From: Xanthomonas prunicola
GTDB lineage: Bacteria > Pseudomonadota > Gammaproteobacteria > Xanthomonadales > Xanthomonadaceae
NCBI RefSeq assembly: GCF_002846205.1
Contig: NZ_PHKV01000001.1
Span: forward strand, 558,001 to 622,000
Direction of reading: 5' to 3'
DNA: 64,000 bases
Shown here in pieces: positions 53,422-63,082 of this stretch. The number at the start of each line of letters is the position of its first letter. The stretch's first letter is position 1. Below the pieces are notes generated by a model that saw nothing but the letters and a program-made list of their open reading frames with translations, made no database searches and had not been told where the DNA came from. A program made the position numbers and the translations under genes.

Positions 53422-54666
53422 ATGGTGCGGCTGACTGCCTTATTGCTCGGCGTTGCCCTGCTGCTCACCGGTAGCGGCTTGCTTGGCACGCTGCTCGCTG
53501 TGCGCGGCGATCAGGCTGGCTTCGATGCACGTGCATTGGGCTTGATCATGTCCGGCTACTTCGCCGGATTCTTTCTCGGCACCTTCTTCGCGCCGCCGCT
53601 GATTCGCCGCATCGGGCACATCCGCGCATTTGCGTTTTATGCGGCGCTGGCAGCCATTGCGGTGTTGCTGCATCCGATCTGGTTGAACGCCTGGGGTTGG
53701 GGCGTGCTGCGCCTGGTGACCGGTGCGGCACTGGTCGGCCTGTACACGGTGATCGAAAGCTGGCTCAACGCCGAGCCGGACGCGCGTCGGCGCAGCCGGG
53801 TGTTTTCGGTATACATGGCGATCAATCTGTCGGCGCTAGCGCTGGGCCAGATCCTGCTCACTGCAGGCGATGCGGGCGCACCAGCGATGTTCACGCTGAC
53901 GGCGATCCTGTTCTGTGCAGCGGTCATGCCGGTGATGACCACGCGCCTGATTCCGCCCGAAGTCCCGCATGTCTCACGCCTGCGACTGAAAACGCTGTAT
54001 GCATTGGCGCCGGTGGCGACGATTGGCGCCGGTCTTTCCGGCCTGGCGATGGGTGCGTTCTGGGGCTTGTTGCCGGTGTACGCCAACCGGATCGGCCTGG
54101 ATTCGGACGGCGTTGCGATGTTCATGCTCACAGCCATCGTGGGCGGTGCGGTGCTGCAGTGGCCGATCGGACGCATCAGCGATGGGCATGACCGCCGCAT
54201 CGGCCTGGTGACGGTGAGTGTACTGGCGGCCGGCATCGCCATCGCTGCGGCACTGCCGATGGTGCAAACGCAGACGACCATGCTGTTCGTGTTGTTTTTC
54301 GTCTATGGCGGGTTGGCGTTCTCGCTGTATCCGTTTGCGGTGGCGCACATGCTCGATTACCTGCCGCGCGAAGAGCTGCTCTCCGGCTGCAGCAGCCTGC
54401 TGCTGGTGCATGGCGTGGGCGCGGCGATCGGTCCGGCCCTGGCCGGTGGCGCAATGCAGAAATTCGGACCAGCGGCACTGCCGGTGTATTTCGCGGTGAT
54501 GCTGTTGGCGCTGTCCGGATTTACGCTGACACGCTTGCTGCGCTTCACGCGCCGCCGCACCCATCCGATCTCGTTCCGCCCGATGCTGCGCACCACGCCA
54601 TCGGCGCTGGAGTTGATGCCGGAAACACAGCAGGCCGAAGCACCGCCGCACGCCAAGGGCGGCTGA
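53422..54666 (+). CDS. MFS transporter (YcaD-like)
   Basis: 414 residues from the ATG at 53422 (MVRLTALLLGVALLLTG), with GAGG nine bases upstream; the longer upstream frame is not conserved-looking. Twelve transmembrane helices are visible. Loop 2-3 has SGYFAGFFLGTFFAPPLIRR with the conserved Arg-rich turn, and the region GLYTVIESWLNAEPDARRRS is typical of the YcaD group. The second half includes WPIGRISDGHDRR, the matching loop motif. It should carry a small molecule with protons; substrate not predicted. C-terminal tail (RTTPSALELMPETQQAEAPP) is hydrophilic and may be cytoplasmic. Single gene. Confidence 0.92.
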   Translation: MVRLTALLLGVALLLTGSGLLGTLLAVRGDQAGFDARALGLIMSGYFAGFFLGTFFAPPLIRRIGHIRAFAFYAALAAIAVLLHPIWLNAWGWGVLRLVTGAALVGLYTVIESWLNAEPDARRRSRVFSVYMAINLSALALGQILLTAGDAGAPAMFTLTAILFCAAVMPVMTTRLIPPEVPHVSRLRLKTLYALAPVATIGAGLSGLAMGAFWGLLPVYANRIGLDSDGVAMFMLTAIVGGAVLQWPIGRISDGHDRRIGLVTVSVLAAGIAIAAALPMVQTQTTMLFVLFFVYGGLAFSLYPFAVAHMLDYLPREELLSGCSSLLLVHGVGAAIGPALAGGAMQKFGPAALPVYFAVMLLALSGFTLTRLLRFTRRRTHPISFRPMLRTTPSALELMPETQQAEAPPHAKGG

Positions 54667-54735
54667 CACACTTATTTCGCTGTCGTCAGTCGCTGCGCTG
54701 CTGATCAGGCGATCTGCGGCGTTGCTGCAGAGCCC

Positions 54736-54835
54736 CTTGCCCGCCCACCGTCGCGGGACACGCCGCAAGTACGTCCTTGTAGGCTCTTGCGCGGCATCCA
54801 TGCCGCGTAACGTCCCGCGACGGTGAGCGGGCAAG
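54736..54835. mobile_element. 100-bp element with 24-bp terminal inverted repeats
   Basis: Terminal arms 54736-54759 and 54812-54835 (beginning CTTGCCCGCCCACCGTCGCG) are inverted repeats of each other with one mismatch in 24. An inner palindrome GCGGCAT-CC-ATGCCGC lies at 54791-54806. The layout fits a miniature non-coding mobile element; no coding capacity. No target-site duplication is evident. A sequence related to its right half occurs in opposite direction at 54960-55060. Confidence 0.6.
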
Positions 54836-54959
54836 AACCAGTCAAGGTGGTCGGTGTGCACAGTTAAGAGCAGTGCGTGATGCGCGTTGCTCGATACTGG
54901 TGTGCCGCTCGAAACCCGGCACACGTGCGACAAGCGACTTTTCACGCGGCCACCGACCA

Positions 54960-55060
54960 ACTTCCTGGTGCGGTGTCCTTACCGGTTGCGGGACCCTTGG
55001 CGGCATGGATGCCGCCAAGGAGCCTCCATGGACGGATTCACGGCGTGCGCCGCAGGTGGT
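54960..55060. repeat. Palindromic sequence related to the 54.8 kb element
   Basis: A perfect palindrome CCTTGGCGGCA-TGGA-TGCCGCCAAGG lies at 54995-55020. Read on the minus strand, the stretch around it shares CGTCCATGGAGGCTC, CGGCATCCATGCCG and GTCCCGCAACCGGTAAG with CGTCCTTGTAGGCTC, CGGCATCCATGCCG and GTCCCGCGACGGTGAG in the first element, so it is probably a diverged second copy facing the first. Confidence 0.55.
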
Positions 55061-55333
55061 AAGGGCACCGCGCACTCGACTCGCCAGGCTTTTAAGCACA
55101 TCCGAGCGGAGCTGCGACTCGACGTCATGGTTGTCTCATGCCTCGACGTCATCGGTCCGCGTGAACCTCCGTCGATACGACTGGCGATATCCAAACAGCG
55201 CTGAATCGCCATCGTCCCGACGTTAGGACTTCCTAAGTGCGTCCAGTGATCCCGGCCACACCTTTAGCGCGGTCATCATCACGCAATGCAAGCGCGGCAG
55301 TCTTTGCGGACCCTCCCCGCTTGTTGGATTGCA

Positions 55334-57745
55334 ATGGATTCGACGTCCTCCTCGCGCGTGCGCCGTCCGGCCACGCTCGCCTTGTTGCTGGTTCCGCTCA
55401 CCCTGCCCGCTTACGCTCAGCAGGCTCCGGACGGCGCAACGTCCGACCCGGCCGCGGCCGCACCGGCCAGCGCTGGCGAACAGGTGTCCACGCTGGACCA
55501 GGTGCAGGTGGTCGGCCAGGCGATGACCTATTCCAAGACCACCGTCAGCAAGGAAATGCTGGATCGCCAGTTCGTGCTGGGCAGCGTCAATGACGCCCTG
55601 AACGAACTGCCCGGCGTGGTGGTGACCGAGGCCGATGCCTTCGGTTCGTCCGACTGGGGCACGCAGATCAGCATGCGCGGCTTCGTCAGCAATCGCGATA
55701 CGCAGCAGATCGGCACCACTGTCGACGGCGTGCCCAACGGCGGCTCGGCCTACGGCGGCGGCTCCAAGGCCAATCGCTTTATCGACATGCCGGATCTGGA
55801 AACGGTGGAAGTGAGTCAGGGCACCGCCGATATCGCCTCGCGCTCCAACGAAGCGTTGGGCGGCACCTTGAATTATCTCACCGGTGAACCGCTGGAAACG
55901 CAGCGCGTGCGCGTGATCGGCGGCATCGGCGACAACCAGGCGCGCAAGTACTACGCGCGCTACGACACCGGCCTGCTCGGCGACAACACGCGTGCCTGGA
56001 TCAGTGGTTCCTCGGCACGTAACGAGGACTGGATCGACGGCAGCGGCCACACCAGTCGCGACCACCTCGCCGGCAAATTCGTCAGCGTTTTGAATACGTG
56101 GACGCTCAGTGGCTACGCCTCTTACGACGATGCCGACGAATCCGAATACACCAGCGTGACCCCGGAGCAGTTCGCGCGCGACCCCGAGCACGACCTGTTG
56201 ACCGGCACGCTCACCGGCATTCCGTATCTGGACCAGAACTACCGTTCCGGCTCGCGTGCACTACGCAAGAACACGTTCGGCTATCTGCGCGGCGCGTTCG
56301 ATGGCGGCAGCGGCTTCAAGACCACACTCACTGGCTATGCGCACCGCATGCAGGGGCGCGGCGACTGGATTCCGCCGTATCTTGTGGACGTCACCAACGA
56401 TGGCGCTGGCGCACCCGAATCCGAGGCTCGTGGCGGCAACACCGTGTATGGCGGCAGCGACCTGGGCAAGCTGTATTACCTCACCCCCGGCGGCGCAGCT
56501 GCGACCATGCTGGCCGGTTGCGCCGGCAGCGACGCGGTGCCGGCCGAATCCAATCCTGCTTGCTATCCCGCAGGTTCGGTGCCGGTGCAGTCGTATCGCC
56601 ATAGCCATTACGACAATCACCGTGCCGGTGCGATGGCCGATGTGGAATGGCGCGCCGATCTCGGCGCGATCGACAACACCGTGCGCGCCGGTGCCTGGCT
56701 GGAGCGCTACGACCGCAGCGTCACCCGCGACTGGCATCGCCTGCTCAATGTCGGCACCAATATCAGCTTCGATCATCAGCCGTACTGGGTGCAGTTCAAG
56801 GACAACTACCAGACCGATGAGCAGATGTATTACGTGGAAGACGTGATGCGCTATGGCGCGTTCGCCTGGCGCGTGGGCGTGAAGCAATTCTTCGTCGACC
56901 AGACCCGCGACCGCCGCATCGGTGATGCGCAGCACGCCGAATCAGATTCGCATTCCGATCCGTTACTGTCGGCCGGCCTGACCTGGACCACACCGGTGCA
57001 GGGCCTGGAAGCCTTTGCCGGTTACTCACAGAATTTCGCCGCGATTCCGTCCGGCGTGCTGGGCGAAACCGACCCGGTCGCACTCAGCCGGGTGAAGCCG
57101 GAGACCGCCGACAACATCGAACTTGGCCTGCGTGTCAGCCGCTGGCCGTTGACCGGCAGTGTCACGCTCTACGACATCCGCTTCGACAACCGCATCGTGT
57201 ATGTGCCGGCCAACTTCGTCACCGGGATCGACTACCTGGGCGAAACCGATGGCGTCTACGAAAACTTCGGTGGCGTGCATGCACGCGGCGTCGAAGCAGC
57301 GTTGGGCTACGGCTGGGATAACGGCTGGCGCATCAATGGTGCCTACACCTACAACAAGGCCGATTACCTCGGCAGTGGCGATGCCGCGCGCGATACCGCA
57401 TTGGAAATCACCCCCGGTGCGCAGGTGATCGGCCAACCGCGCAATACGCTGGTGGTGTCGGCCGACTGGCGCGGCCAGGCATGGCGCTTCGGTGTCTCCG
57501 GACGCTACCTGGGCAAGCGCTATCTGGACGCGTCCAACCGTGCCGCGCTCGATGGCGTGACCACCTTCGATGCCAATCTGGGTGTGGAACTCTCGCAGCT
57601 GAGCTCGCAACTCAAAGGCCTGCAGTTGGCGCTCAACGTCAGCAACCTCACCGACAAGCGCTATCTGGAAGGCGTGGACGGCAGCGACAGCGCCTTTATC
57701 GCAGCACCACGCACCGTGGGCCTGACCCTGACGCTGGATCTGTAA
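55334..57745 (+). CDS. TonB-dependent outer-membrane receptor
   Basis: 803 residues from the ATG at 55334 (MDSTSSSRVRRPATL), which gives a good signal peptide ending at AYA-Q; an ATG 48 bases earlier is also open. A TonB-box region (STLDQVQVVGQAMTYSKTTV), then a plug with DALNELPGVVVTEADAFGSS and QISMRGFVSNRDTQQIGTTV, then a 22-strand barrel with terminal TVGLTLTLDL. Two cysteines in the loop GCAGSDAVPAESNPACYPAG could pair. The phospholipase C gene starts 74 bases after it. The ligand is unknown; import of a phospholipase product or metal is an open idea. Confidence 0.92.
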   Translation: MDSTSSSRVRRPATLALLLVPLTLPAYAQQAPDGATSDPAAAAPASAGEQVSTLDQVQVVGQAMTYSKTTVSKEMLDRQFVLGSVNDALNELPGVVVTEADAFGSSDWGTQISMRGFVSNRDTQQIGTTVDGVPNGGSAYGGGSKANRFIDMPDLETVEVSQGTADIASRSNEALGGTLNYLTGEPLETQRVRVIGGIGDNQARKYYARYDTGLLGDNTRAWISGSSARNEDWIDGSGHTSRDHLAGKFVSVLNTWTLSGYASYDDADESEYTSVTPEQFARDPEHDLLTGTLTGIPYLDQNYRSGSRALRKNTFGYLRGAFDGGSGFKTTLTGYAHRMQGRGDWIPPYLVDVTNDGAGAPESEARGGNTVYGGSDLGKLYYLTPGGAAATMLAGCAGSDAVPAESNPACYPAGSVPVQSYRHSHYDNHRAGAMADVEWRADLGAIDNTVRAGAWLERYDRSVTRDWHRLLNVGTNISFDHQPYWVQFKDNYQTDEQMYYVEDVMRYGAFAWRVGVKQFFVDQTRDRRIGDAQHAESDSHSDPLLSAGLTWTTPVQGLEAFAGYSQNFAAIPSGVLGETDPVALSRVKPETADNIELGLRVSRWPLTGSVTLYDIRFDNRIVYVPANFVTGIDYLGETDGVYENFGGVHARGVEAALGYGWDNGWRINGAYTYNKADYLGSGDAARDTALEITPGAQVIGQPRNTLVVSADWRGQAWRFGVSGRYLGKRYLDASNRAALDGVTTFDANLGVELSQLSSQLKGLQLALNVSNLTDKRYLEGVDGSDSAFIAAPRTVGLTLTLDL

Positions 57746-57819
57746 CGGCGAGCTGCCATGCTATGCGATGCCCGCACCATGCACCGGTGCGGGCAGTCCT
57801 TCCGATGCGATGAGCCCAC

Positions 57820-59973
57820 ATGATCGACTTGCCCCGACGCCGCCTGCTGCAAGCCGGCCTCACCAGCGGCGCGGCCGCCTTGTTGCCCAGCATCGCGCGC
57901 GCCGCGGCCATTGCGCCAGATCGTCGCAGCGGCACGCTGGAGGACCTGCAACACGTGGTGATCCTGATGCAGGAAAACCGCGCGTTCGATCATTACTTCG
58001 GCACCCTGCCCGGCGTGCGGGGGTTCGGCGACCGCTTTCCGATTCCGGCGCCGCCATTGCCGGGCGCACCAGCGCGCACGGTGTGGCTGCAACCCAGCGA
58101 GGACGGCCGCCAATGGCTGACACCGTTCGCGTTGGACACGGCTGCGCAGTTTGGTTTCATGCGTGTCAAAGGCACCCCGCATAGCTGGCCGGATGCACAG
58201 CAGGCCTGGGACCATGGCCGGCTCGGGCAGTGGGCCGCAGCCAAACACAATCATGCGCTGGGCTATTACGCGCGCGCAGACATTCCGTTCCAGTACGCGC
58301 TCGCCGAGGCGTTTACCGTATGCGATGCGTACCACGCTGCGATCCAGACCGGCACCAATTCCAACCGTGTGTTCCTGTGGACCGGCGGCAACGATCCGCA
58401 GGCGCGCGCGGGCGGCCCGGTGATTGGCAATTCGCACGACAACTTTCCGCAACTGGGCGGGTTTGCCGAGCCGTATCGCTGGGGCACCTACGTCGAAGCG
58501 CTGCAGCACGCCGGTGTGTCCTGGCAGATCTATCAGGACATGGCTGACAACTTCACCGACAACCCGCTAGCGGGATTTGCACCGTTTCGACAGGCCTACA
58601 GTGGCACGCCCGGACATGATCCGCAGTTACGCGCGCGTGGTGTGAGCACGCGCGGTGTCGCACAGCTGCGCGAGGACGTGCTGGGCGGGCGCCTGCCTGC
58701 GGTGAGTTACATCATTGCCGATGCGGCCGGCAGCGAGCACCCGGATCCATCCAGCCCCGCCCAGGGGGCGGCCTACACTGCGCGCGTGCTGGACGCACTC
58801 ACTGCCGATCCGGCGGTGTGGAGCCGCACCGCCTTGCTGGTGATGTTCGACGAGAACGACGGCTTCTTCGACCATATGCCGCCGCCCGCACCACCGTCGC
58901 CGGATGCACGCGCGTTCGGCGGGTTTGCCGGCGCATCGACGATCGCCACCGACGACGACTACCATCGCAACGCGGCACCAGGCGAGCAGAAAGTGGATCT
59001 GCCCGAATTACGCGGGCGACCCTATGGGCTCGGCCCGCGTGTGCCGATGTACGTGATCTCGCCATGGAGCCGCGGTGGCTGGGTGGATTCGCAGGTGTAC
59101 GACCACACCTCGGTGCTGCGCCTGCTGGAACGCCGCTTCGGCGTGCCCGCGCCGGAGATCACACCGTGGCGGCGTGCGGTGTGTGGCGATCTGACCAATG
59201 CCTTCGATTTCCGCAATGCCGATGCACGCCCGTTTGCCGCCGCGCTTCCCGATGTCAGCGTAACCGCAGTGCGCGCGGCAGCCCTGCGCGAACACGCCCT
59301 GCCGCCGTTGCCGGCCACGTTGCAGCCGCCCGAGCAACCGTTCGGCGTGCGCCGCTCGCGTGCGCTGCCGTATCGCCCCAGCGTGGAGCTAGCCCATCTG
59401 CCCGCGCGTGGCGAGGTGAAGCTGCACATGAGCAACGCAGGCGCCGCGGTAGTGCTGCATGTCTACGATCGCTTCGATCTTGCCGCAATTCCGCACCGCT
59501 ACACGGTGGGGAACGGCGCCGCAGTGGAAGGCACCTGGACCACCTACGACGGGCGCTACGATCTGTGGCTGCTCGGTCCCAACGGCTTCCATCGCCATTA
59601 CCGCGGCGACCTCGATGCCGCGCCGCTACTGGCCGAGATCACGCAGGACGCAGACGATGCGCAGGTGCTGTGCCTGACATTACGCAATCCCGGCAACCGC
59701 CCACTGCATGTCGCGCTGGAACCTGGCGCCTATACGCAAGCGCAACCGCACCAGCACGTCACCGTCGCGGGCGGGGAGGAGCACCGTGTGCGCTGGAGCG
59801 CTACATCGACCGGCGGCTGGTACGACCTGTGGCTGGTCCAGGACGGGGCGCGCCAGCGCCTGGCCGGACGCGTGGAAACCGGCAAGCCCGGGATCAGCGA
59901 CCCCGCGCTCGGCGGCCCGGCACGGCTGTATCAGGACGATCCGCCCCCCATCGACGGCCCAGGACCTGCGTAA
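57820..59973 (+). CDS. Non-haemolytic phospholipase C (phosphocholine-type), Tat-exported
   Basis: 717 residues, typical for this family. A twin-arginine signal RRRLLQAGLTSGAAALLPSI marks Tat export of the folded enzyme. The catalytic phosphoesterase domain has QHVVILMQENRAFDHYFGTL (metal-site Glu-Asn), HSWPDAQQAWDHG, GGNDPQARAGGPV, and MFDENDGFFDHMPPPAPP (second metal-site Asp and His). Two beta domains follow (residues about 515-600 and 600-700). The family cleaves phosphatidylcholine or ethanolamine to diacylglycerol and the phospho-head group. It probably acts outside the cell or in the periplasm on host or own lipids, giving phosphate or choline. It follows the TonB receptor on the same strand. 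Confidence 0.93.
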   Translation: MIDLPRRRLLQAGLTSGAAALLPSIARAAAIAPDRRSGTLEDLQHVVILMQENRAFDHYFGTLPGVRGFGDRFPIPAPPLPGAPARTVWLQPSEDGRQWLTPFALDTAAQFGFMRVKGTPHSWPDAQQAWDHGRLGQWAAAKHNHALGYYARADIPFQYALAEAFTVCDAYHAAIQTGTNSNRVFLWTGGNDPQARAGGPVIGNSHDNFPQLGGFAEPYRWGTYVEALQHAGVSWQIYQDMADNFTDNPLAGFAPFRQAYSGTPGHDPQLRARGVSTRGVAQLREDVLGGRLPAVSYIIADAAGSEHPDPSSPAQGAAYTARVLDALTADPAVWSRTALLVMFDENDGFFDHMPPPAPPSPDARAFGGFAGASTIATDDDYHRNAAPGEQKVDLPELRGRPYGLGPRVPMYVISPWSRGGWVDSQVYDHTSVLRLLERRFGVPAPEITPWRRAVCGDLTNAFDFRNADARPFAAALPDVSVTAVRAAALREHALPPLPATLQPPEQPFGVRRSRALPYRPSVELAHLPARGEVKLHMSNAGAAVVLHVYDRFDLAAIPHRYTVGNGAAVEGTWTTYDGRYDLWLLGPNGFHRHYRGDLDAAPLLAEITQDADDAQVLCLTLRNPGNRPLHVALEPGAYTQAQPHQHVTVAGGEEHRVRWSATSTGGWYDLWLVQDGARQRLAGRVETGKPGISDPALGGPARLYQDDPPPIDGPGPA

Positions 59974-60235
59974 GACGAACGGGATTGGGGAGTGGAGATT
60001 CGGCAAGGACCGGACCGGCGTGCGCCGTCATCAGCTCGCTCCGCCGTGGCGCCGCGCCGTGCGTCTCGGCGTCGACGGTGGCCTCGTTCAGCGCGGGCGG
60101 CAACACGCTCTGCTGCCGCGGTCACGCACCATGCCCAGCGACAGCGGCCGCCCGGCAAGCACGATCATTGATACGCAAACCCTGACGCCCCCTGGCCCAC
60201 GCACACCGCGTCGCCGGCCAAGCCGCCGGCTTGGA
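59974..60235. other. Gap with a degenerate heptamer trace
   Basis: 59981-60003 (GGGATTGGGGAGTGGAGATT then CGG) resembles two or three diverged heptamers of the 2951 family. The rest has no supported gene; the phospholipase and the membrane transferase converge here. Confidence 0.4.
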
Positions 60236-61792
60236 CTACCGATGTAGCCAGTACCGGCAGTCGCCGATCGTCTGCGGCTGCGCGCCAGCGGAATAACGCT
60301 GCACGATCGCGGCGTGCCACTGCACCCGTTGCGGCGTGCTGCCCACCTTGTTGGGGCAATCGACCATCGCCGCCAGCGGCAGCCCGCCCAACGCAATGTC
60401 GGTACTGGCCAGCGACTGCAACGCCTGATCGGACGCCCAGTCGGCAATCATCACCGCGCGGCGGCCGGACCGATAGGGCAGTTCGGAAGACCAGTCATCG
60501 CCGAAGGCCACCACCACGCCCTGCTCGGGGGTCGCGGCACGGATCTGCTCGGCGATCTGCGAGATCGACGTCGGCGCACGTGCTTCCTTCATGTTCTTCA
60601 GCGAACTCACCAGGCCAGAGCCCAGTGACAGCAGGCACAGGAACACCGCCAATGCCACGCCGCGGCCGGGTTTACCGATCGCCTGGCCACGCTCCACCAC
60701 GTACCACAGCACGAGGCCGACGATCGACGTGGCGAACACCACCTGCGCGAACTGGTAATAGGGATGCACCACCTGCAGATTGGTGAAGGCCAGCATCGGC
60801 GCCAGATAGGCGAGCAACAGCAAGACCACCGCCGCACGGATCTGGCGGATCGACAAACCGGCGATGAGGATGATCAGGAACACCCAGTTCGAACCGACAG
60901 GTCCGGCGAAGCGTTTCTTGAAGATGGTTCCCCACCAGATGGCCGGATCCAGGCGCTGCTGCAGGGTGCCGTAATTGAAGCCCGACAGGCTATCGGACGT
61001 GACCTGTTGGCCCAATAGCGACTGTGCCTTCAGGGCATCGGCATGCTGCAGCCAGAGCAGCAGTGCCACCAGCGCCGCCGCGGCTGCCAGTGCGCCCCAG
61101 GCCAACGGCTTCCAGTGCCCGGCCAACCACTGTGGACGCCAGCCATGCTCGCGCAGCGCCACCCAGGCCAGGGCCAGTACGGTAAAGACAGCAAACCCGA
61201 AGAAGGTGGTGATCTTGATCAGGGCTGCCACTACCGCGGCAGCAACGGCGACCCCGCCATGCCAGGCCCGCGGCTGCACGTACAGCCGTGCCATCGCCCA
61301 GACAAACACCAGAGCGCAGAACACCGCGGTGGATTCCATCATCACCGAGCGCCCCCACAACTGGGCCAACGGCGACACCGCGAACGCACCGGCAATGCAC
61401 AGCGCCAGCACGCGGTCGGGGCGCAGTACCAGGGTGATGCGATACGTCATCCAGATGCAGCCCACATGGAATAGGGTGGACAGCAAGCGGCCACTATTGT
61501 CGGCACTCATGCCGGTGACTTTGGACAGCAACGCAGCCAACCACTGGAACAGCGGCAGCTCGAACGGGATCGACCACGGCGCGCCGAGCACCGGCGTGAG
61601 ATAGGACAGGAAAGGCCCACCGCGCAGCATCCAGTCGATCGACAGTGCGGTCTGCGTCTGCCGGAAACCGGACGCATCGATAGGCGGCATCGACCAGCTG
61701 AAGACCAGCATGACCAGCAGCGCGATGGCCGAATAGCACAGCAGAATCCGGGCCGGTAGCAGGCCACGGTCGGGGGGCAGTTGCTGGTTCAC
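60236..61792 (-). CDS. Polytopic membrane glycosyltransferase-like protein (GT39/ArnT-like)
   Basis: 518 residues. Eleven or more transmembrane helices, starting LLCYSAIALLVMLVFSWSMP. The first periplasmic loop begins PPIDASGFRQTQTALSIDWM, where an Asp after the first helix and an R-Q-T segment resemble GT39/ArnT-type transferases that use lipid-linked sugars; LLSTLFHVGCIWMTYRITLV and RSVMMESTAVFCALVFVWAM follow. The C-terminal half (YYQFAQVVFATSIVGLVLWY) leads into a soluble domain with FGDDWSSELPYRSGRRAVMI. It could transfer a sugar to lipid A, a protein or a cell-surface glycan. Substrate unknown. Single gene. Confidence 0.82.
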   Translation of the reverse strand: MNQQLPPDRGLLPARILLCYSAIALLVMLVFSWSMPPIDASGFRQTQTALSIDWMLRGGPFLSYLTPVLGAPWSIPFELPLFQWLAALLSKVTGMSADNSGRLLSTLFHVGCIWMTYRITLVLRPDRVLALCIAGAFAVSPLAQLWGRSVMMESTAVFCALVFVWAMARLYVQPRAWHGGVAVAAAVVAALIKITTFFGFAVFTVLALAWVALREHGWRPQWLAGHWKPLAWGALAAAAALVALLLWLQHADALKAQSLLGQQVTSDSLSGFNYGTLQQRLDPAIWWGTIFKKRFAGPVGSNWVFLIILIAGLSIRQIRAAVVLLLLAYLAPMLAFTNLQVVHPYYQFAQVVFATSIVGLVLWYVVERGQAIGKPGRGVALAVFLCLLSLGSGLVSSLKNMKEARAPTSISQIAEQIRAATPEQGVVVAFGDDWSSELPYRSGRRAVMIADWASDQALQSLASTDIALGGLPLAAMVDCPNKVGSTPQRVQWHAAIVQRYSAGAQPQTIGDCRYWLHR

Positions 61793-62000
61793 GCGTCGCG
61801 CTCCTGTAGGCGCCGGCCATCAGGCGCAAGGCCGCCGGGCGCGCAGTGTCGGTTCTGCGGGCAACGAGCGCAAGCCGTCGCTGGCACCAGAATCTGCCAG
61901 GAACTCACCGCATCTGCCGGTCCAGCAGCGCCGTCACACCTGCGATCGCCCTAGCGCTCGCGATGATCGACTTGTCGTCCCCATCAGCAGCACTGACCCA

Positions 62001-62952
62001 TCAATGCAGAACGCCGATCGTGTGCAGCCAGGTTTCCACCAACTGCGGCCACTGCGCGATCGGCAGCGCCTTGGCGCGCAGACCGAAGGCATGGCCACCC
62101 TGGGCGTACACATGCATTTCCACCGGCACGTCGGCGCGGTTGAGCGCGGCGTAGTACGCCAGCACCTGCGAAACGCCGTCCACGTGATCGTCCTGCGCCT
62201 GCAGCAGGAAGGTCGGCGGGGTATCGGCGACGACACGAATGTCCGGACGCAGGTCCAGATGGGTGGGATCGCGGGTGTCGTCATCCTCGTCCTCGTGCGC
62301 CCACAAATGGCCCGGATACACGGCGATGGCGAAATCCGGGCGGGCGGCTCACACGATCGGCGGCATCCACCAGCGGATAGGTCCGCTCGGCGAAATGCGT
62401 GCTGGCCGCGGCCAGCAGGTGGCCACCGGCGGAAAAGCCCATGACCCCGATCTTGTGCGGGTCCACGCCCCAGCTCGCGGCCTGCTGCCGCACCAGGCTG
62501 AGCATGCGCTGCGCGTCCTGCAGCGCGGTCTGCACTTTGGGGTAGTAACGGTGGCCATCCACCCAGGTCGGCCCAGAGCTCGGCACGCGGTACTTCAGCA
62601 GCACGCAGGTGATGCCGCGCGCCGTCAGCCAGTCGCAGATCTCTGTGCCCTCCAGATCCATCGCCAGCATCTGGTAGCCGCCGCCGGGAAACACCACCAC
62701 CGCGGCACCAGTGTTGTGCCCTTGCGCCGGATACACGGTCATGGTCGGCCGGCTGACGTTGTCGACCCTGGCTCCGGGCCCGGCCGATTCCGGCTTCGGA
62801 TGCGGCAATGCATTCGGCACTGCGCCTGGCCAGATCGGTACCTGCACATGACCCGGCGTGGGTTCCCAGACGCGCGCCTGCGCCGCATGCGCACACAGGC
62901 CCAGGACGATGGCAAACGTACAGCAGACGAACAGGCGCATGGCGAACTTCAC
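62001..62952 (-). pseudogene. Exported esterase gene broken by one extra base
   Basis: The first part (62952 down to about 62345) reads a signal peptide (MKFAMRLFVCCTFAIVLGLC), then an alpha/beta-hydrolase with VVVFPGGGYQMLAMDLEG (oxyanion hole) and IGVMGFSAGGHLLAAAS (catalytic Ser). Around 62341-62349 an extra C (GTGAGCCGCCCGCCCGG) shifts the frame. With that base removed, the text reads DRVSARPDFAIAVYPGHLWA and joins the second frame (62321 to 62001), which supplies the catalytic Asp (QAQDDHVDGV) and His (QGGHAFGLRA). The intact protein would be about 317 residues, like acetyl esterases that deacetylate plant xylan. The break separates Ser from Asp and His, so as written it should be inactive. 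A sequencing error is possible. Confidence 0.88.
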
Positions 62953-63082
62953 AGGGAACGACAGGACTGCAGGGGATGCTCGCGGCGGCCATCCGCCGCG
63001 TCGCCGCTGGATCGGCGGTGTTCTCGCCTGCCACGAAGCACGCGGCGCGCACCGTGCGGCAGGCGAGAGAGAGCAAACGAGG

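Larger units (their letters stand above)
54667..55333. other. Gap with two palindromic element copies
   Basis: No gene is supported. It holds the MITE-like element at 54736-54835 and a related sequence in opposite direction at 54960-55060, each described separately. The last 200 bases, before the TonB receptor, show no clear promoter. Confidence 0.5.

Noticed and set aside
61934-63076. 380-codon minus-strand frame over the esterase
   Set aside because: It is a third frame, Arg/Cys-rich and without the esterase motifs, and does not explain the break.
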